A stretch of DNA of 43,700 nt, from positions 1 to 43,700 of the forward strand of contig REER01000062.1 of the NCBI GenBank assembly GCA_007694945.1. Direction: 5' to 3'. This DNA comes from Paracoccaceae bacterium. Lineage in GTDB: Bacteria; Pseudomonadota; Alphaproteobacteria; Rhodobacterales; Rhodobacteraceae. A program made the translations under genes and the position numbers. This document shows, piece after piece, positions 27,792 to 36,298 of this stretch; position 1 is the first letter of the stretch, and each line of letters starts with the position of its first letter. The notes under the pieces are model-generated. The model ran no database searches. It was not told where the DNA came from and worked only from the letters and a program-made list of their open reading frames with translations.

Positions 27792-29105
27792 TCAGGGGCG
27801 GAGAGGGCCCCAGGCCGGGTCGGAGGCCGGCCCCGGTGTTGGAATGCGGCGCAGGTTGCGCCCCGAGATGTCCACCGAGAAGAGCGCCGGATCACCGCCC
27901 TGTGCCTCGCGCGTGAACATTATGACGCGGCCATTTGGCGCCCAGGTCGGTCCCTCGTCAAGGAACGAGGCCGTGAGCAGCCGCTCTTCCGAGCCATCCG
28001 TGCGCATCACGCCGATATGGAATCGCCCGGCATGCGATTTGGTAAAGGCAATGAGATCACCGCGGGGCGACCAGACCGGCGTCGAATAGCGGCCAGACCC
28101 AAAACTGATCCGCCGCGCCTCGCCTCCTCCAGCAGGCATGACATAGATCTGCGATGTGCCCGAGCGGTCGGATTCAAACGTGATGAAGCGCCCGTCGGGC
28201 GAGAAGCTGGGAGAGGTCGCGATCGAGGGCAAGGCGGTTAGTTGCAGCATCTGCCCCGAACCGAGGTCGAGCCGGTAGAGATCGGTATTGCCGCCGCGCG
28301 CCGCCGAGAAGACGAGCGAGCGCCCATCGGGCGAGAAGCGTGGCGAGAAGGTCATGGCACCGGGAATATTGCCCACAAGCTGGCGCTGGCCGCTGGCGAG
28401 ATTCGTCAATGCGATGCGCGGGCTGCCGGTCTCATAGGTGGTGTAGACGGCCTGATCGCCGGCAGGCGAGACCCGTGGCGCGATGACCAGCGACCGACCG
28501 TCGGTCAGCATCTGCACATTCTCGCCATCCTGATCCATGATCGCGAGCCGCTTGGTGCGATTGCCCCGTGGTCCACTCTCGCTGATGAAGACCACGCGGC
28601 TGTCGAAATAGCCGGTTTCGCCCGTGATGCGGCTATATACAGAATCCGAGACCTTGTGCGCCATGCGCCGCCAGTTGTCGGTCGAACCTGCGAATTGCAT
28701 GCCCTGGCCCATCTGCTGGCCCGAAAGCACATCGAAAAGGCGGAATTTCACTGTCATGCGGTTGCCCGAGACCTCGACTGCGCCAGTGATCAGCGCCTGC
28801 ACATTGATTGCGCGCCAGTCGCTGAAGCTGACAGAGGCATCGAAACTCGTGACCCGTGCGATATGCGCCGAGCGCGGGACCTCGCGAAAGAGGCCGGTAT
28901 TGGTCAGATTGGCCGCGACCACCCGTGCCAGCGCATCGCTATATTGGCTGCCCGCGCTGTTTTCGGGCACGAAAGCCGGCATCGCAAAGGGCATCGGCTC
29001 GATCACGCCTTCGGTGATCTGGAGCCGCAGCGGTTGCGCCATCGCCGGGGTGTGGGCCGCGACAAATGCGAGCAGGACAGACAGGAGCAGGAAAAGCCGG
29101 GTCAT
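27792..29105 (-). CDS. tolB: Tol-Pal translocation protein TolB
   Basis: The product is 437 aa. A signal peptide (about 1-23, ending PAMAQ) is followed by an N-terminal alpha/beta domain (about 25-165) and a C-terminal six-bladed beta-propeller with repeated PxxSPDGR/F-type strands ([68 protein letters not shown]). It is periplasmic and switches between Pal and TolA. It overlaps the tolA end by 4 bp (ATGA). Confidence 0.97.
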   Translation of the reverse strand: MTRLFLLLSVLLAFVAAHTPAMAQPLRLQITEGVIEPMPFAMPAFVPENSAGSQYSDALARVVAANLTNTGLFREVPRSAHIARVTSFDASVSFSDWRAINVQALITGAVEVSGNRMTVKFRLFDVLSGQQMGQGMQFAGSTDNWRRMAHKVSDSVYSRITGETGYFDSRVVFISESGPRGNRTKRLAIMDQDGENVQMLTDGRSLVIAPRVSPAGDQAVYTTYETGSPRIALTNLASGQRQLVGNIPGAMTFSPRFSPDGRSLVFSAARGGNTDLYRLDLGSGQMLQLTALPSIATSPSFSPDGRFITFESDRSGTSQIYVMPAGGGEARRISFGSGRYSTPVWSPRGDLIAFTKSHAGRFHIGVMRTDGSEERLLTASFLDEGPTWAPNGRVIMFTREAQGGDPALFSVDISGRNLRRIPTPGPASDPAWGPLRP

Positions 29106-30304
29106 CTGAGCCTCATGCCTTCGGGGTTGAATGTAATCTCGATATCACGCCATGCCTCATATTTCTCGGGGGGCAAGCCATAACCGTCGCCTTCGCAGCG
29201 GATAATCGCCCGGCGCGCGGCGTCGAATGCCTGCTGAACGGCGGGTTCCGACCCGCCCGAGGCCGAAACAATACGGATCGAGCCCTGTTCGTGACGCGCC
29301 GAGGGAGTCATCGAGAAACCCACCGTGACCGTCACCTGCTGCGCATCGCTCGAGAGCACGCCGACATTCCAGCATTGCTGGATCGCAAGGCGCAGCGAAT
29401 CCGCCTCAGAGGCTGAAAGCGTCGAGGATGTGCCGGGCTGTGGGCTGGTGGCCGGGCTGTCGGCCAGTGCCTCGGCCAGTGCCTGCGCGATGGCGTCCTC
29501 CGCAGCGCCTGGCGCGGGCGGGCTTTCGGGGGCAGTGGCTGGCTCCGGCGTGGGTGCTGGCGCAGGTTCTGGTGCCGGGGCCGCAGCGAGTTCGGTCTCG
29601 GCGGGCGGGCTGGGGCGTTCCGGGCGCGTGCGCGGGCGCTGGCTGATCTCGGGGGCCATGGCTGCACGCTCGGTCGCGCTGTCATCGGTCTCGGTCGCTT
29701 CGGTCACGATCTCGGTGGTGGCCTCGGGCGGGGCGGTCTCGACCTGCTCGGGCAGGTCGATCTCGGGTTCGGCTTCAACCTCTGGCTCGGGCTCGGCGGG
29801 CGGAGCAGCGGCGATATCGACCTCTGCAGTATCGGGCGGCGCTTCGGTTGGGGTCGGTGCCACGCGGTCCACCGGGCGCGGACGTGGGCGGACACTCGCG
29901 CCGGGGGCAGGCAGGGGCGAGAACACGACCCCGGTCGAGGGCGCGGCTGGTGCGGGCTCAGGCTCGGGTTCCGGCTGTGGCGCAGCTTGCGGCTCCGGCT
30001 GGACGGGCTCGGGCGCGCGAATCTCCGGCTCGGGTTCGGGCTCAGTTGCCGGGGCGAGATCGGGTTGCGGCTCCGGCTCTGGGGGTGGATCAGGCGGTGG
30101 CGGTGGCGCGCTACCCGGTGACGTCAGCGCGGCGAATTCCTCCGCCGAGATCAGCGAGACATCGGTCACCGGCACGCGCGGCGCCGAGTCGGGCACCTGA
30201 AACAGATCAAACACCATCACCCAGACGATCAGGCCGATATGTGCCACACCCGAGACGCGCTGTCCCGTGTTCATTCGTCCCCAAAGATCGCGGGCCACCC
30301 CCAT
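29102..30304 (-). CDS. tolA: TolA-like protein with a Pro/Glu-rich linker
   Basis: The product is 400 aa. One N-terminal transmembrane helix (about 18-36) contains the S-H-like motif region for TolQR contact ([15 protein letters not shown]). A very long linker (about 60-290) of PEPEP/APEP/PAPAP repeats follows instead of the Lys/Ala-rich helix of enteric TolA. A C-terminal TolA/TonB-like domain ends the protein (about 300-400, with [10 protein letters not shown] and [20 protein letters not shown]). It spans the periplasm to transmit proton-motive force from TolQR to TolB/Pal. The assignment rests on position between tolR and tolB and on the domain plan. Confidence 0.92.
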   Translation of the reverse strand: MGVARDLWGRMNTGQRVSGVAHIGLIVWVMVFDLFQVPDSAPRVPVTDVSLISAEEFAALTSPGSAPPPPPDPPPEPEPQPDLAPATEPEPEPEIRAPEPVQPEPQAAPQPEPEPEPAPAAPSTGVVFSPLPAPGASVRPRPRPVDRVAPTPTEAPPDTAEVDIAAAPPAEPEPEVEAEPEIDLPEQVETAPPEATTEIVTEATETDDSATERAAMAPEISQRPRTRPERPSPPAETELAAAPAPEPAPAPTPEPATAPESPPAPGAAEDAIAQALAEALADSPATSPQPGTSSTLSASEADSLRLAIQQCWNVGVLSSDAQQVTVTVGFSMTPSARHEQGSIRIVSASGGSEPAVQQAFDAARRAIIRCEGDGYGLPPEKYEAWRDIEITFNPEGMRLR

Positions 30305-30328
30305 TACCTGGTTCTATCCCCACTTCGC

Positions 30329-30793
30329 TTACTCGGACGTGCCGTCGAAACGCGGCCCGCCCTGATCGGTCACCAGACCGATATTGTTGAAGCCTCCGGA
30401 ATTCAGCGCCCCCATGACCTGCACCACGCGCTCATAGGGAATGGTGCCATCCGCGCGCAGGAACACCTTGTTGTCGCGCCGCTCGGCCGCGATGGCCCGC
30501 AGTTGCGGAATAAGCTGGGATAGCTCTACCTCCGAGGTCATGATAATCACGCTGCCATCTGCGGTCAGGGTCACGGCCAGCGGCTCTTCCTGTTCGGCAG
30601 GCAGGGCGGCCGCCGAAGTGCGCGGCAGTTCCACGGGCACACCTACAGTGAGCATCGGTGCAGCGACCATGAAGATGATCAGCAACACCAGCATCACATC
30701 CACCACGGGTGTAATGTTGATCTCGGTCATCCGCCCCTTGCGACGGCGCCGCGCGCCGCGTTCTGCGCCCCGTCTTGTGACATCTCCGCCCAT
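30329..30793 (-). CDS. tolR: Proton channel subunit TolR
   Basis: The product is 154 aa of the ExbD/TolR family. After a basic N-terminal tail (RRGAERGARRRRKGRM), the single helix contains the proton-relay Asp32 in NITPVVDVMLVLLIIFMV. A periplasmic domain follows, with VGVPVELPRTSAAALP, PLAVTLTADG and VFLRADGTIPYERVVQVM. It forms the TolQ-TolR motor. It lies 2 bp downstream of tolQ. Confidence 0.96.
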   Translation of the reverse strand: MGGDVTRRGAERGARRRRKGRMTEINITPVVDVMLVLLIIFMVAAPMLTVGVPVELPRTSAAALPAEQEEPLAVTLTADGSVIIMTSEVELSQLIPQLRAIAAERRDNKVFLRADGTIPYERVVQVMGALNSGGFNNIGLVTDQGGPRFDGTSE

Positions 30794-30795
30794 AT

Positions 30796-31494
30796 TCAGG
30801 CCGCATCCAGCTGACGCGACAGGATCGTGTTGAATTCATCCGCAAAGGCCTCGAAGCCCGAGATGATCTCATCCGATTCCTCGGTCAGTTTATTGTAGAA
30901 AATTGTCGCGGGAATGGCGGCAATCAGGCCCAGACCCGTGGACAGGAGCGCTTCGGCGATCCCCGGGGCGATTACGGCCAGATTGGTGGATTGCGCGAGT
31001 GCGATCTGTTCAAATGCGGTCTTGATGCCCCAGATCGTGCCGAACAGACCCACGAAGGGCGCGGCAGAAGAGGTCGAGGCCAGAAAGGTCAGCCCCGAGG
31101 TCAGGTCGCGAGATTCCTTGTTGATCGCCACATCCATCGACCGGTCGATCCGCGCCACGGCGCCCGGGATCAGCATCCCATCAGGCCGATGCGAGCGGCG
31201 CCATTCTGTCATGCCTGCGGCAAAGACGCGTTGCGGTGAGGTCGCGGGCGCGGGGCCGATCTGGTCATAGAGCTCATCGAGCGGCTCACCCGACCAGAAG
31301 GAGGCCTCGAAATCCTCAACCTCGGCGCGGGCACGGCGATAGACGAGGTGCTTCTGGATAATGATCGCCCATGACCAGAAGGACGCCACGATCAGCATGA
31401 TCATCACCAGTTGCACAGTCAGCGTTGCGCGCGCAAAAAGCGCCAGCAGAGAGAAGTCAATCTCCTGCGTCGTCGTCAGGGTCGTCGGGTCCAT
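30796..31494 (-). CDS. tolQ: Proton channel subunit TolQ
   Basis: The product is 232 aa of the MotA/TolQ/ExbB family. It has three helices: about 17-40 (FARATLTVQLVMIMLIVASFW), and the paired helices at about 135-160 and 170-200 (GLTFLASTSSAAPFVGLFGTIWGI and IAEALLSTGLGLIAAIPATIFYN, given in part). ATG 31494 gives the family-standard N terminus; the frame runs on upstream to 31572 without SD support. A 98-bp gap to ybgC contains short inverted repeats (AACAC-N4-GTGTT, CACAAG-N9-CTTGTG) that may form leader structure. Confidence 0.95.
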   Translation of the reverse strand: MDPTTLTTTQEIDFSLLALFARATLTVQLVMIMLIVASFWSWAIIIQKHLVYRRARAEVEDFEASFWSGEPLDELYDQIGPAPATSPQRVFAAGMTEWRRSHRPDGMLIPGAVARIDRSMDVAINKESRDLTSGLTFLASTSSAAPFVGLFGTIWGIKTAFEQIALAQSTNLAVIAPGIAEALLSTGLGLIAAIPATIFYNKLTEESDEIISGFEAFADEFNTILSRQLDAA

Positions 31495-31592
31495 GGTCCT
31501 GCTCTCATTGGGCCGCGTCTTCGTGGCGGCATTGCGCGCGATCATACCGCAACGCAAGCGGCTTACCAACACAAGCGTGTTATACTTGTGGT

Positions 31593-32006
31593 TTATCTAC
31601 CGCTTAGGTGGTGGTTTCCGCCGATATGCGCGAGAAGCGCGCGCGGCAGCGGCTGGGGACGGCCTGTCTCGCCAAGGCAGACCAGCGTGACCTCGGCCTT
31701 GAACAGGCATTTGCTCTCGCGCAGCACCTGCTGGCGCAGGATGAGTCGCGCGCCGGAATGCGACAGATACTCGGTCGTCACATCCAGCAGATCGTCGAAA
31801 TGCGCGGGCGCGCGGTAATCCGCCACCACCCGGCGCACGGCAAAGGCTCCATCGCCCGCCGCCTTCATCGCGGCCTGATCCAGCCCCAGCGCCCGCACCC
31901 ATTCACTGCGCCCGCGCTCGATGAATTTCAGGTAATTGGCGTAATAGACGATGCCCGCGAGGTCGGTATCCTCGTAATAGACGCGGATCTGGTGGGTATA
32001 GGTCAC
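31593..32006 (-). CDS. ybgC: Tol-Pal-associated acyl-CoA thioesterase YbgC
   Basis: A 137-aa hot-dog-fold thioesterase. The N-terminal signature YYEDTDLAGIVYYANYLKFIERGRSEW (first half at 10-22) has the catalytic Asp15. It hydrolyses acyl-CoA or acyl-ACP thioesters and is classically the first gene of the tol cluster; its exact link to Tol-Pal is not settled. Its ATG overlaps the stop of the upstream unknown gene (ATGA at 32003-32006), so that gene belongs to the same transcription unit. Confidence 0.95.
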   Translation of the reverse strand: MTYTHQIRVYYEDTDLAGIVYYANYLKFIERGRSEWVRALGLDQAAMKAAGDGAFAVRRVVADYRAPAHFDDLLDVTTEYLSHSGARLILRQQVLRESKCLFKAEVTLVCLGETGRPQPLPRALLAHIGGNHHLSGR

Positions 32007-32626
32007 TGCACCCCTCCCATCCGCGCCGCCAGTCTTAACGCATGGGCCGGGTCATTCGCCACCGCAGGCAGCACCGGGTCATAGGCCGCGCGGATCAGTG
32101 CGCCGATTTCAGGGCGCAGGATGGTGGTGCCATCGGCCACGGCCAGCGCCGAGCGGTCGGTGAAGGCGGTGTCGGACCACAAGAGGATCACCTGCACGGC
32201 CTGAGACAGCGCCAGTGTCTCGGCAGGCACATCGACCAGCGTGTCATCCATTCGCACGAACACGAAAGCCGCCTTGATGGCATTGGCCTCGTCGAAGCGG
32301 AACACCCGATACTGGTTGGCATCCGCCGCCTGCAGCCGCGTCACCAGCGGCTCCAGATCCTCGATCAGCCGGTCCAGCCCCGGCACCTCCAAGAGCTCGC
32401 CCCAGTCGCGGAAGAAGAACACCATCAGGTTCGCGCCCAGCTCCGGGTCAGTTTCGGCCATCTTGTGACCGGCAAGCGTCACAACCGCCTCGATCGCGCC
32501 TTTCAGCGTGGCGAGCGTCTCGGCCTCGACGCCAAAGACCACGGGCACGATCGGTCGACCCCAGCGCGCGCAGAGGAACTGACCGTCAGAGCGGACGAAA
32601 TACCGGGCAATCTCATCGCTTTGCAT
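32003..32626 (-). CDS. Unknown protein heading the ybgC-tol operon
   Basis: The product is 207 aa from ATG 32626 (AAGG four bases upstream); ATG 32638 is an equally possible start. I do not recognise a family. There is no signal peptide or membrane helix. The fold looks alpha/beta: EIARYFVRSDGQFLCARWGRPIVPVVFG (start of protein, partly shown), LGANLMVFFFRDWGELLEVPGLDRL, YRVFRFDEANAIKAAFVFVRMD, then a C-terminal half with LILLWSD-like hydrophobic strands and LRPEIGALIRAAYDPVLP. It overlaps ybgC by 4 bp, so a co-translated role with the thioesterase or Tol-Pal is likely. It is divergent from the Sel1-repeat gene. Confidence 0.75.
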   Translation of the reverse strand: MQSDEIARYFVRSDGQFLCARWGRPIVPVVFGVEAETLATLKGAIEAVVTLAGHKMAETDPELGANLMVFFFRDWGELLEVPGLDRLIEDLEPLVTRLQAADANQYRVFRFDEANAIKAAFVFVRMDDTLVDVPAETLALSQAVQVILLWSDTAFTDRSALAVADGTTILRPEIGALIRAAYDPVLPAVANDPAHALRLAARMGGVQ

Positions 32627-32676
32627 ACCGCCTTGCATAGGGGAGCGATGCAGAGGGCGCAAGCAGCCCACAGCTT

Positions 32677-32694
32677 TGTCACAATCGCGTGACA
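32677..32694. promoter_or_regulatory. TGTC-N10-GACA palindrome in a divergent promoter region
   Basis: TGTCAC-AATCGC-GTGACA has perfect 6-bp arms and lies in the 121-bp region between the ybgC-tol operon (minus) and the Sel1 gene (plus). It fits the PpsR/CrtJ consensus TGT-N12-ACA used by anoxygenic phototrophs, but another regulator could own the site. Confidence 0.45.
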
Positions 32695-32747
32695 GCGCGA
32701 TCAGACTTGCGTATAGCCTGCGCGACTTCGCAGGTCATGGAGATGCC

Positions 32748-33620
32748 ATGAGGCGCGCCCGAATCGTTCTCGCGCTGGTGCTGCTGCTGCCGCAGCCAGT
32801 TGCCGCGCAATTGCGTGCCGCTGATGGTCTGGCGGCACTGGAGGCGGGCGATATCGACGGCGCGCGCGCGATCTGGGAGCCGCTGGCCGAACGCGGGGAT
32901 CTGCTGTCGCAATATAACCTCGGAGTGCTGGAACTGGAACGTGACCCGGAGGCCGCGCGGGCGCTCTTTGCTGCAGCGGCGGAACAAGGGCACCTGCTGG
33001 CACAACGCGCGCTGGCCGATCTGGCGCTGGAGGCAGGCGACTGGGCGCGGGCGCGGCGCTGGTTGCGGGCCGTGGCGCAGGCGGGCGATGCACAGGCGCA
33101 GATGGCGCTGGCGATGATGCTCGATCAGGGGCTGGGCGGGCCTGCGAACGCGACCGGGGCCGCGCTCTGGTATGGACACGCGGCAGAGGAGGGGGTGGCC
33201 GAGGCGGCTTTTGCCTTGGGCACGCTACGGCTGGAGGCAGGCGATGAGGCGGGCGCGGCCAAGGCCTTCGCGCAGGCGGCCGAGGCGGGCCATATTCCGG
33301 CGCAGCATAATCTTGCGCTGGCCTATGCGCAGGGCCGGGGCGTGGCGCAGGACCCGGAGATTGCGCGCGCGCTCTATTTTCAGGCCGCACAATCGGGTCA
33401 CGCGGCCGCGATGCATAATCTCGCGCTTATGCAGGCGCGCGGGCAGGGCGGCGCGCAGAGCTTTACCCGCGCGCTGGCCTGGGCGCTGAATGCCCGCGAT
33501 GCGGGTCATGCGCAGGCCGAGGCGCTGGTGGAGGCACTGAGCGAGGTGATGCGCGCTGAGGCGATCGCCGAGGCCGAGGCCCTCGCCGGGCAGTGCCTGA
33601 TCGGCGCGGTTTGCGAATAA
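32748..33620 (+). CDS. Exported Sel1-repeat (TPR-like) protein
   Basis: The product is 290 aa from ATG 32748 (GGAG SD six bases upstream). A signal peptide (about 1-21, ending PVAAQ) is followed by about six Sel1-like helical repeats, e.g. AGDIDGARAIWEPLAERGD, EAARALFAAAAEQGHLLAQ, GAAKAFAQAAEAGHIPAQ and HNLALAYAQGRGVAQDPE. These solenoids mediate protein-protein contacts in the periplasm. A C-terminal CLIGAVCE has two Cys. Binding partners are unknown; divergent placement next to the tol operon is suggestive only. Confidence 0.9.
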   Translation: MRRARIVLALVLLLPQPVAAQLRAADGLAALEAGDIDGARAIWEPLAERGDLLSQYNLGVLELERDPEAARALFAAAAEQGHLLAQRALADLALEAGDWARARRWLRAVAQAGDAQAQMALAMMLDQGLGGPANATGAALWYGHAAEEGVAEAAFALGTLRLEAGDEAGAAKAFAQAAEAGHIPAQHNLALAYAQGRGVAQDPEIARALYFQAAQSGHAAAMHNLALMQARGQGGAQSFTRALAWALNARDAGHAQAEALVEALSEVMRAEAIAEAEALAGQCLIGAVCE

Positions 33621-33648
33621 GGGTTGCGGACGCGGGCTCTTTGCGGCG

Positions 33649-33668
33649 ATATGTTTAGCGAAACATAT
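33649..33668. promoter_or_regulatory. Perfect palindrome upstream of modA, candidate ModE/Mo operator
   Basis: ATATGTTT-AGCG-AAACATAT has 8-bp perfect arms and ends 2 bp before the modA SD (GGGAGG, 33671-33676). This position could block transcription or form a 5'-leader hairpin. It resembles Mo-box operators in symmetry and AT richness, although not the E. coli ModE consensus as I remember it. Confidence 0.65.
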
Positions 33669-33682
33669 TTGGGAGGCGCATC

Positions 33683-34459
33683 TTGGCTTTCGTCCGCAGC
33701 ACGATCCTGTCCGGCCTGACGGCGCTCTCACTCATTGCGGCCCCGCTCCGCGCGGGGGCGGCGGATCAGGTCACTGTTTTCGCGGCCGCCGCGCTGACCA
33801 ATGCGCTCGATGCTGTGGCGGAACGCTGGCAGGCCGAGACTGGCCACCGTGTGTTGATGTCCTATGCCGGATCCTCGGCACTGGCGCGGCAGATAGAGGG
33901 CGGCGCCCCGGCGGATATCTTCATCTCGGCCAGTGTGGACTGGATGGACGCGCTCGACGTCTCGGGCGACCTGCGCGCGGGCACGCGGCGCGATATCCTC
34001 GGCACCCGGCTGGTGCTGATCGCGCATGGACAAGGGGCGGATGCGGTGAGCCTGGACGAAAGCCTTGACCTGCTCGCGATGCTCGATGGGGGCAAGCTGT
34101 CGATGTCGCTGGTCGATGCGGTTCCGTCGGGGGTCTATGGCAGGGCTGCCCTCGAGTCGCTGGGGCTGTGGGAGGCGGTCGCACCGCAGGTGGTGCAATC
34201 ATACAATGTGCGCTCGGCGCTGGCCTTTGTCGCGATGGGCGAGGCGCCCCTGGGCATCGTCTATGCCACCGATGCGGTTGTGGAGGATAATGTGAGCGTC
34301 ATCGGCACTTTTCCCGAGACAAGCCATCCGCCGATCATCCTGCCCGCCGCCATCACCGCGCAATCCCGAAGCCCGGTGGCAGAGGCGTTTCTCGATTTCA
34401 TGAATTCCGAGCCTGCCCGCGAAATCTGGGCCGATCACGGCTTCGAGCTGATCGAGTGA
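33683..34459 (+). CDS. modA: Molybdate ABC transporter substrate-binding protein
   Basis: The product is 258 aa. The start is a TTG at 33683, supported by the GGGAGG SD six bases upstream. A signal peptide (about 1-25) is followed by the ModA-type periplasmic binding fold: VTVFAAAALTNALDAVAERW, SYAGSSALARQIEGGAPADIFISAS, VPSGVYGRAALESLG and VRSALAFVAMGEAPLGIVYATDA. It captures molybdate (or tungstate) and delivers it to ModBC. Its stop overlaps the modB start (TGATG). The palindrome just upstream suggests molybdenum control. Confidence 0.95.
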   Translation: MAFVRSTILSGLTALSLIAAPLRAGAADQVTVFAAAALTNALDAVAERWQAETGHRVLMSYAGSSALARQIEGGAPADIFISASVDWMDALDVSGDLRAGTRRDILGTRLVLIAHGQGADAVSLDESLDLLAMLDGGKLSMSLVDAVPSGVYGRAALESLGLWEAVAPQVVQSYNVRSALAFVAMGEAPLGIVYATDAVVEDNVSVIGTFPETSHPPIILPAAITAQSRSPVAEAFLDFMNSEPAREIWADHGFELIE

Positions 34460-35169
34460 TGGCGGAATTTCTGACAGGCTGGCTGGGTCCGGCGGAATGG
34501 GCAGCCGTGCGGCTTTCGGCGCGGGTGGCGCTCTGGGCGACGGTGGTCAGCCTGCCGCTGGGCATTGTCACAGCCCATGTGCTGGCGCGATACGAGTTTC
34601 CGGGCAAGCAGATCCTGAACGGTCTGGTGCATCTGCCCCTGATCCTACCGCCGGTGGTGACAGGATATCTGCTGCTGGTGCTGCTGGGGCGGCAAGGGCC
34701 TGTGGGCCAGTTTCTGGACCAATGGTTCGGCATCACGGTCGCCTTTCGCTGGACAGGTGCGGCCGTGGCCGCCGGGGTGATGGCCTTTCCGCTGATGGTG
34801 CGCGCGATCCGGCTGGCCATCGAGGCAGTGGATCCCAAGCTCGAACAGGCCGCGGGTACGCTGGGGGCCTCGCGCCTCTGGGTGTTTCTGACCGTGACCC
34901 TGCCGCTGATCCTGCCGGGCATCATCGCCGGGGCGATTCTGGCCTTTGCCAAGGCGATCGGCGAATTCGGCGCCACGATCACCTTTGTTTCGAATATTCC
35001 GGGCCAGACCCAGACCATGCCGCTGGCGATCTATGCCTTTCTGCAGGTACCGGGGGGGCAGGATTCGGCGATGCGGTTGGTGATCGTGGCGATCATCATC
35101 GCCATGGGTGCGCTGTTGTTGTCCGAATTCGTGGCGCGGCGGGTCGCGCGCAAGGTGGGCGGGCTATGA
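34459..35169 (+). CDS. modB: Molybdate ABC transporter permease
   Basis: The product is 236 aa from ATG 34459, overlapping the modA stop by one base. It has about five or six transmembrane helices. The cytoplasmic EAA coupling motif is visible in EQAAGTLGASRLWVFLTVTLPLILPGI (about residues 130-156, partly shown). LPPVVTGYLLLVLLGRQG and FGATITFVSNIPGQTQTMPLAIY are typical of ModB. It forms the inner-membrane channel for molybdate. Its end overlaps modC by 4 bp (ATGA). Confidence 0.96.
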   Translation: MAEFLTGWLGPAEWAAVRLSARVALWATVVSLPLGIVTAHVLARYEFPGKQILNGLVHLPLILPPVVTGYLLLVLLGRQGPVGQFLDQWFGITVAFRWTGAAVAAGVMAFPLMVRAIRLAIEAVDPKLEQAAGTLGASRLWVFLTVTLPLILPGIIAGAILAFAKAIGEFGATITFVSNIPGQTQTMPLAIYAFLQVPGGQDSAMRLVIVAIIIAMGALLLSEFVARRVARKVGGL

Positions 35170-36266
35170 GCCTCGCGCTGCAGGTCCGGCACCAGCTCGG
35201 AGAGTTCGCGCTGGATGTCGATGTCACGGCGCCACCGGGGGTCACGGTCCTTTTCGGCCCCTCCGGCTCGGGCAAGACGACGCTGGTCAATGCCGTGGCC
35301 GGGCTGCTGCGCCCCGATCAGGGGCGGATAGCGGCGGGCGACTGGGTGCTGCTTGACACGGCGACACGGCGCTGGTTGCCACCACACAAGCGCCGTCTTG
35401 GCTATATCTTTCAGGAAGCGCGGCTGTTTCCGCATATGAGCGTGCGCCAGAACCTGCTCTATGGCCGCTGGTTCGCGCCGCGCGATGCGCGCGGCGAGAG
35501 CCTGGAGCGGGTGGTGGATCTGCTGGGCATCGGCCATCTGCTGACCCGCCGCCCCGGCGCGCTCTCGGGCGGTGAAAAACAGCGCGTGGCCATTGGCCGC
35601 GCGCTGCTGGCCGGGCCAAGGCTCATTCTGGCCGATGAGCCGCTGGCCGCGCTTGACGAGGCCCGCAAGGCCGAGATCCTGCCCTATTTTGAGCGCCTGC
35701 GCGACGAGGTCTCGGTGCCGATCCTCTATGTCAGCCATTCCTCGGCCGAAGTGGCGCGGCTGGCCACGACCGTGATTGCGCTGCGCGAGGGGCGGGTCGC
35801 GGCAATGGGGCCTCCGCCGCAGGTGCTGGCAGATGCGAGCGTTGTCGGGGTGCGCGAAGTGGCTTCGGTGCTGCGGGCGCGTGTCGTCGCTCATCACGCT
35901 GATGGGCTGAGCGAACTTGCGACGGCGGCAGGGGTGCTGCATCTGCCGCGCGTGGCCGAGCCGGTGGGCGCGCGTATCCGGGTGCGCATCATGGGCCACG
36001 AAGTTATCCTTGCGCGCCAGCCGCCTGTGGGGCTTTCTGCGCTTAATATTCTGCGCGGGACCATCGCCGAGATTCAACCGGGCAAGGGTCCGGCCGCGCG
36101 GGTGGTGCTGGCGGTCGGGGAGGAACGCCTGACCGCGAGGGTAACACGCCGCGCAGTGCAGGCGCTGGGGCTGGAGCCCGGCCAGACTTGCCATGCCATC
36201 CTTAAAGCAGTCGCCGTCGCGCCCGAAGATGTGGGCCGGGGGCGTTGGTTTGAGACCGTCGAATAA
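35166..36266 (+). CDS. modC: Molybdate ABC transporter ATP-binding protein with TOBE domain
   Basis: The product is 366 aa. The ATPase domain has Walker A GPSGSGKTT (31-39), a Q-loop in YIFQEARLFPHMSVRQNL, signature LSGGEKQR (about 135-142) and Walker B LILADEPLAALD. The C-terminal part (about 230-366) contains the regulatory TOBE/mop region (LNILRGTIAEIQPGKGPAARVVLAVG, partly shown, and CHAILKAVAVAPEDV), which binds oxyanion in ModC proteins. It is the last gene of modABC, 32 bp from the convergent modE end. Confidence 0.96.
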   Translation: MSLALQVRHQLGEFALDVDVTAPPGVTVLFGPSGSGKTTLVNAVAGLLRPDQGRIAAGDWVLLDTATRRWLPPHKRRLGYIFQEARLFPHMSVRQNLLYGRWFAPRDARGESLERVVDLLGIGHLLTRRPGALSGGEKQRVAIGRALLAGPRLILADEPLAALDEARKAEILPYFERLRDEVSVPILYVSHSSAEVARLATTVIALREGRVAAMGPPPQVLADASVVGVREVASVLRARVVAHHADGLSELATAAGVLHLPRVAEPVGARIRVRIMGHEVILARQPPVGLSALNILRGTIAEIQPGKGPAARVVLAVGEERLTARVTRRAVQALGLEPGQTCHAILKAVAVAPEDVGRGRWFETVE

Positions 36267-36298
36267 TCGGCTTTGAAAGCTGGGCTGTGCCCGGCGCG

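Noticed and set aside
29325-30200. Plus-strand frame encoding a Gly/Ser/Ala-rich repeat protein
   Set aside because: It is the reverse reading of the tolA Pro/Glu repeats; repeats read backwards always give such low-complexity frames.
34497-35165. Apparent long N-terminal extension of ModC through modB
   Set aside because: This part is an alternative frame of modB; ModC starts at the ATGA overlap at 35166 with the normal family N terminus.
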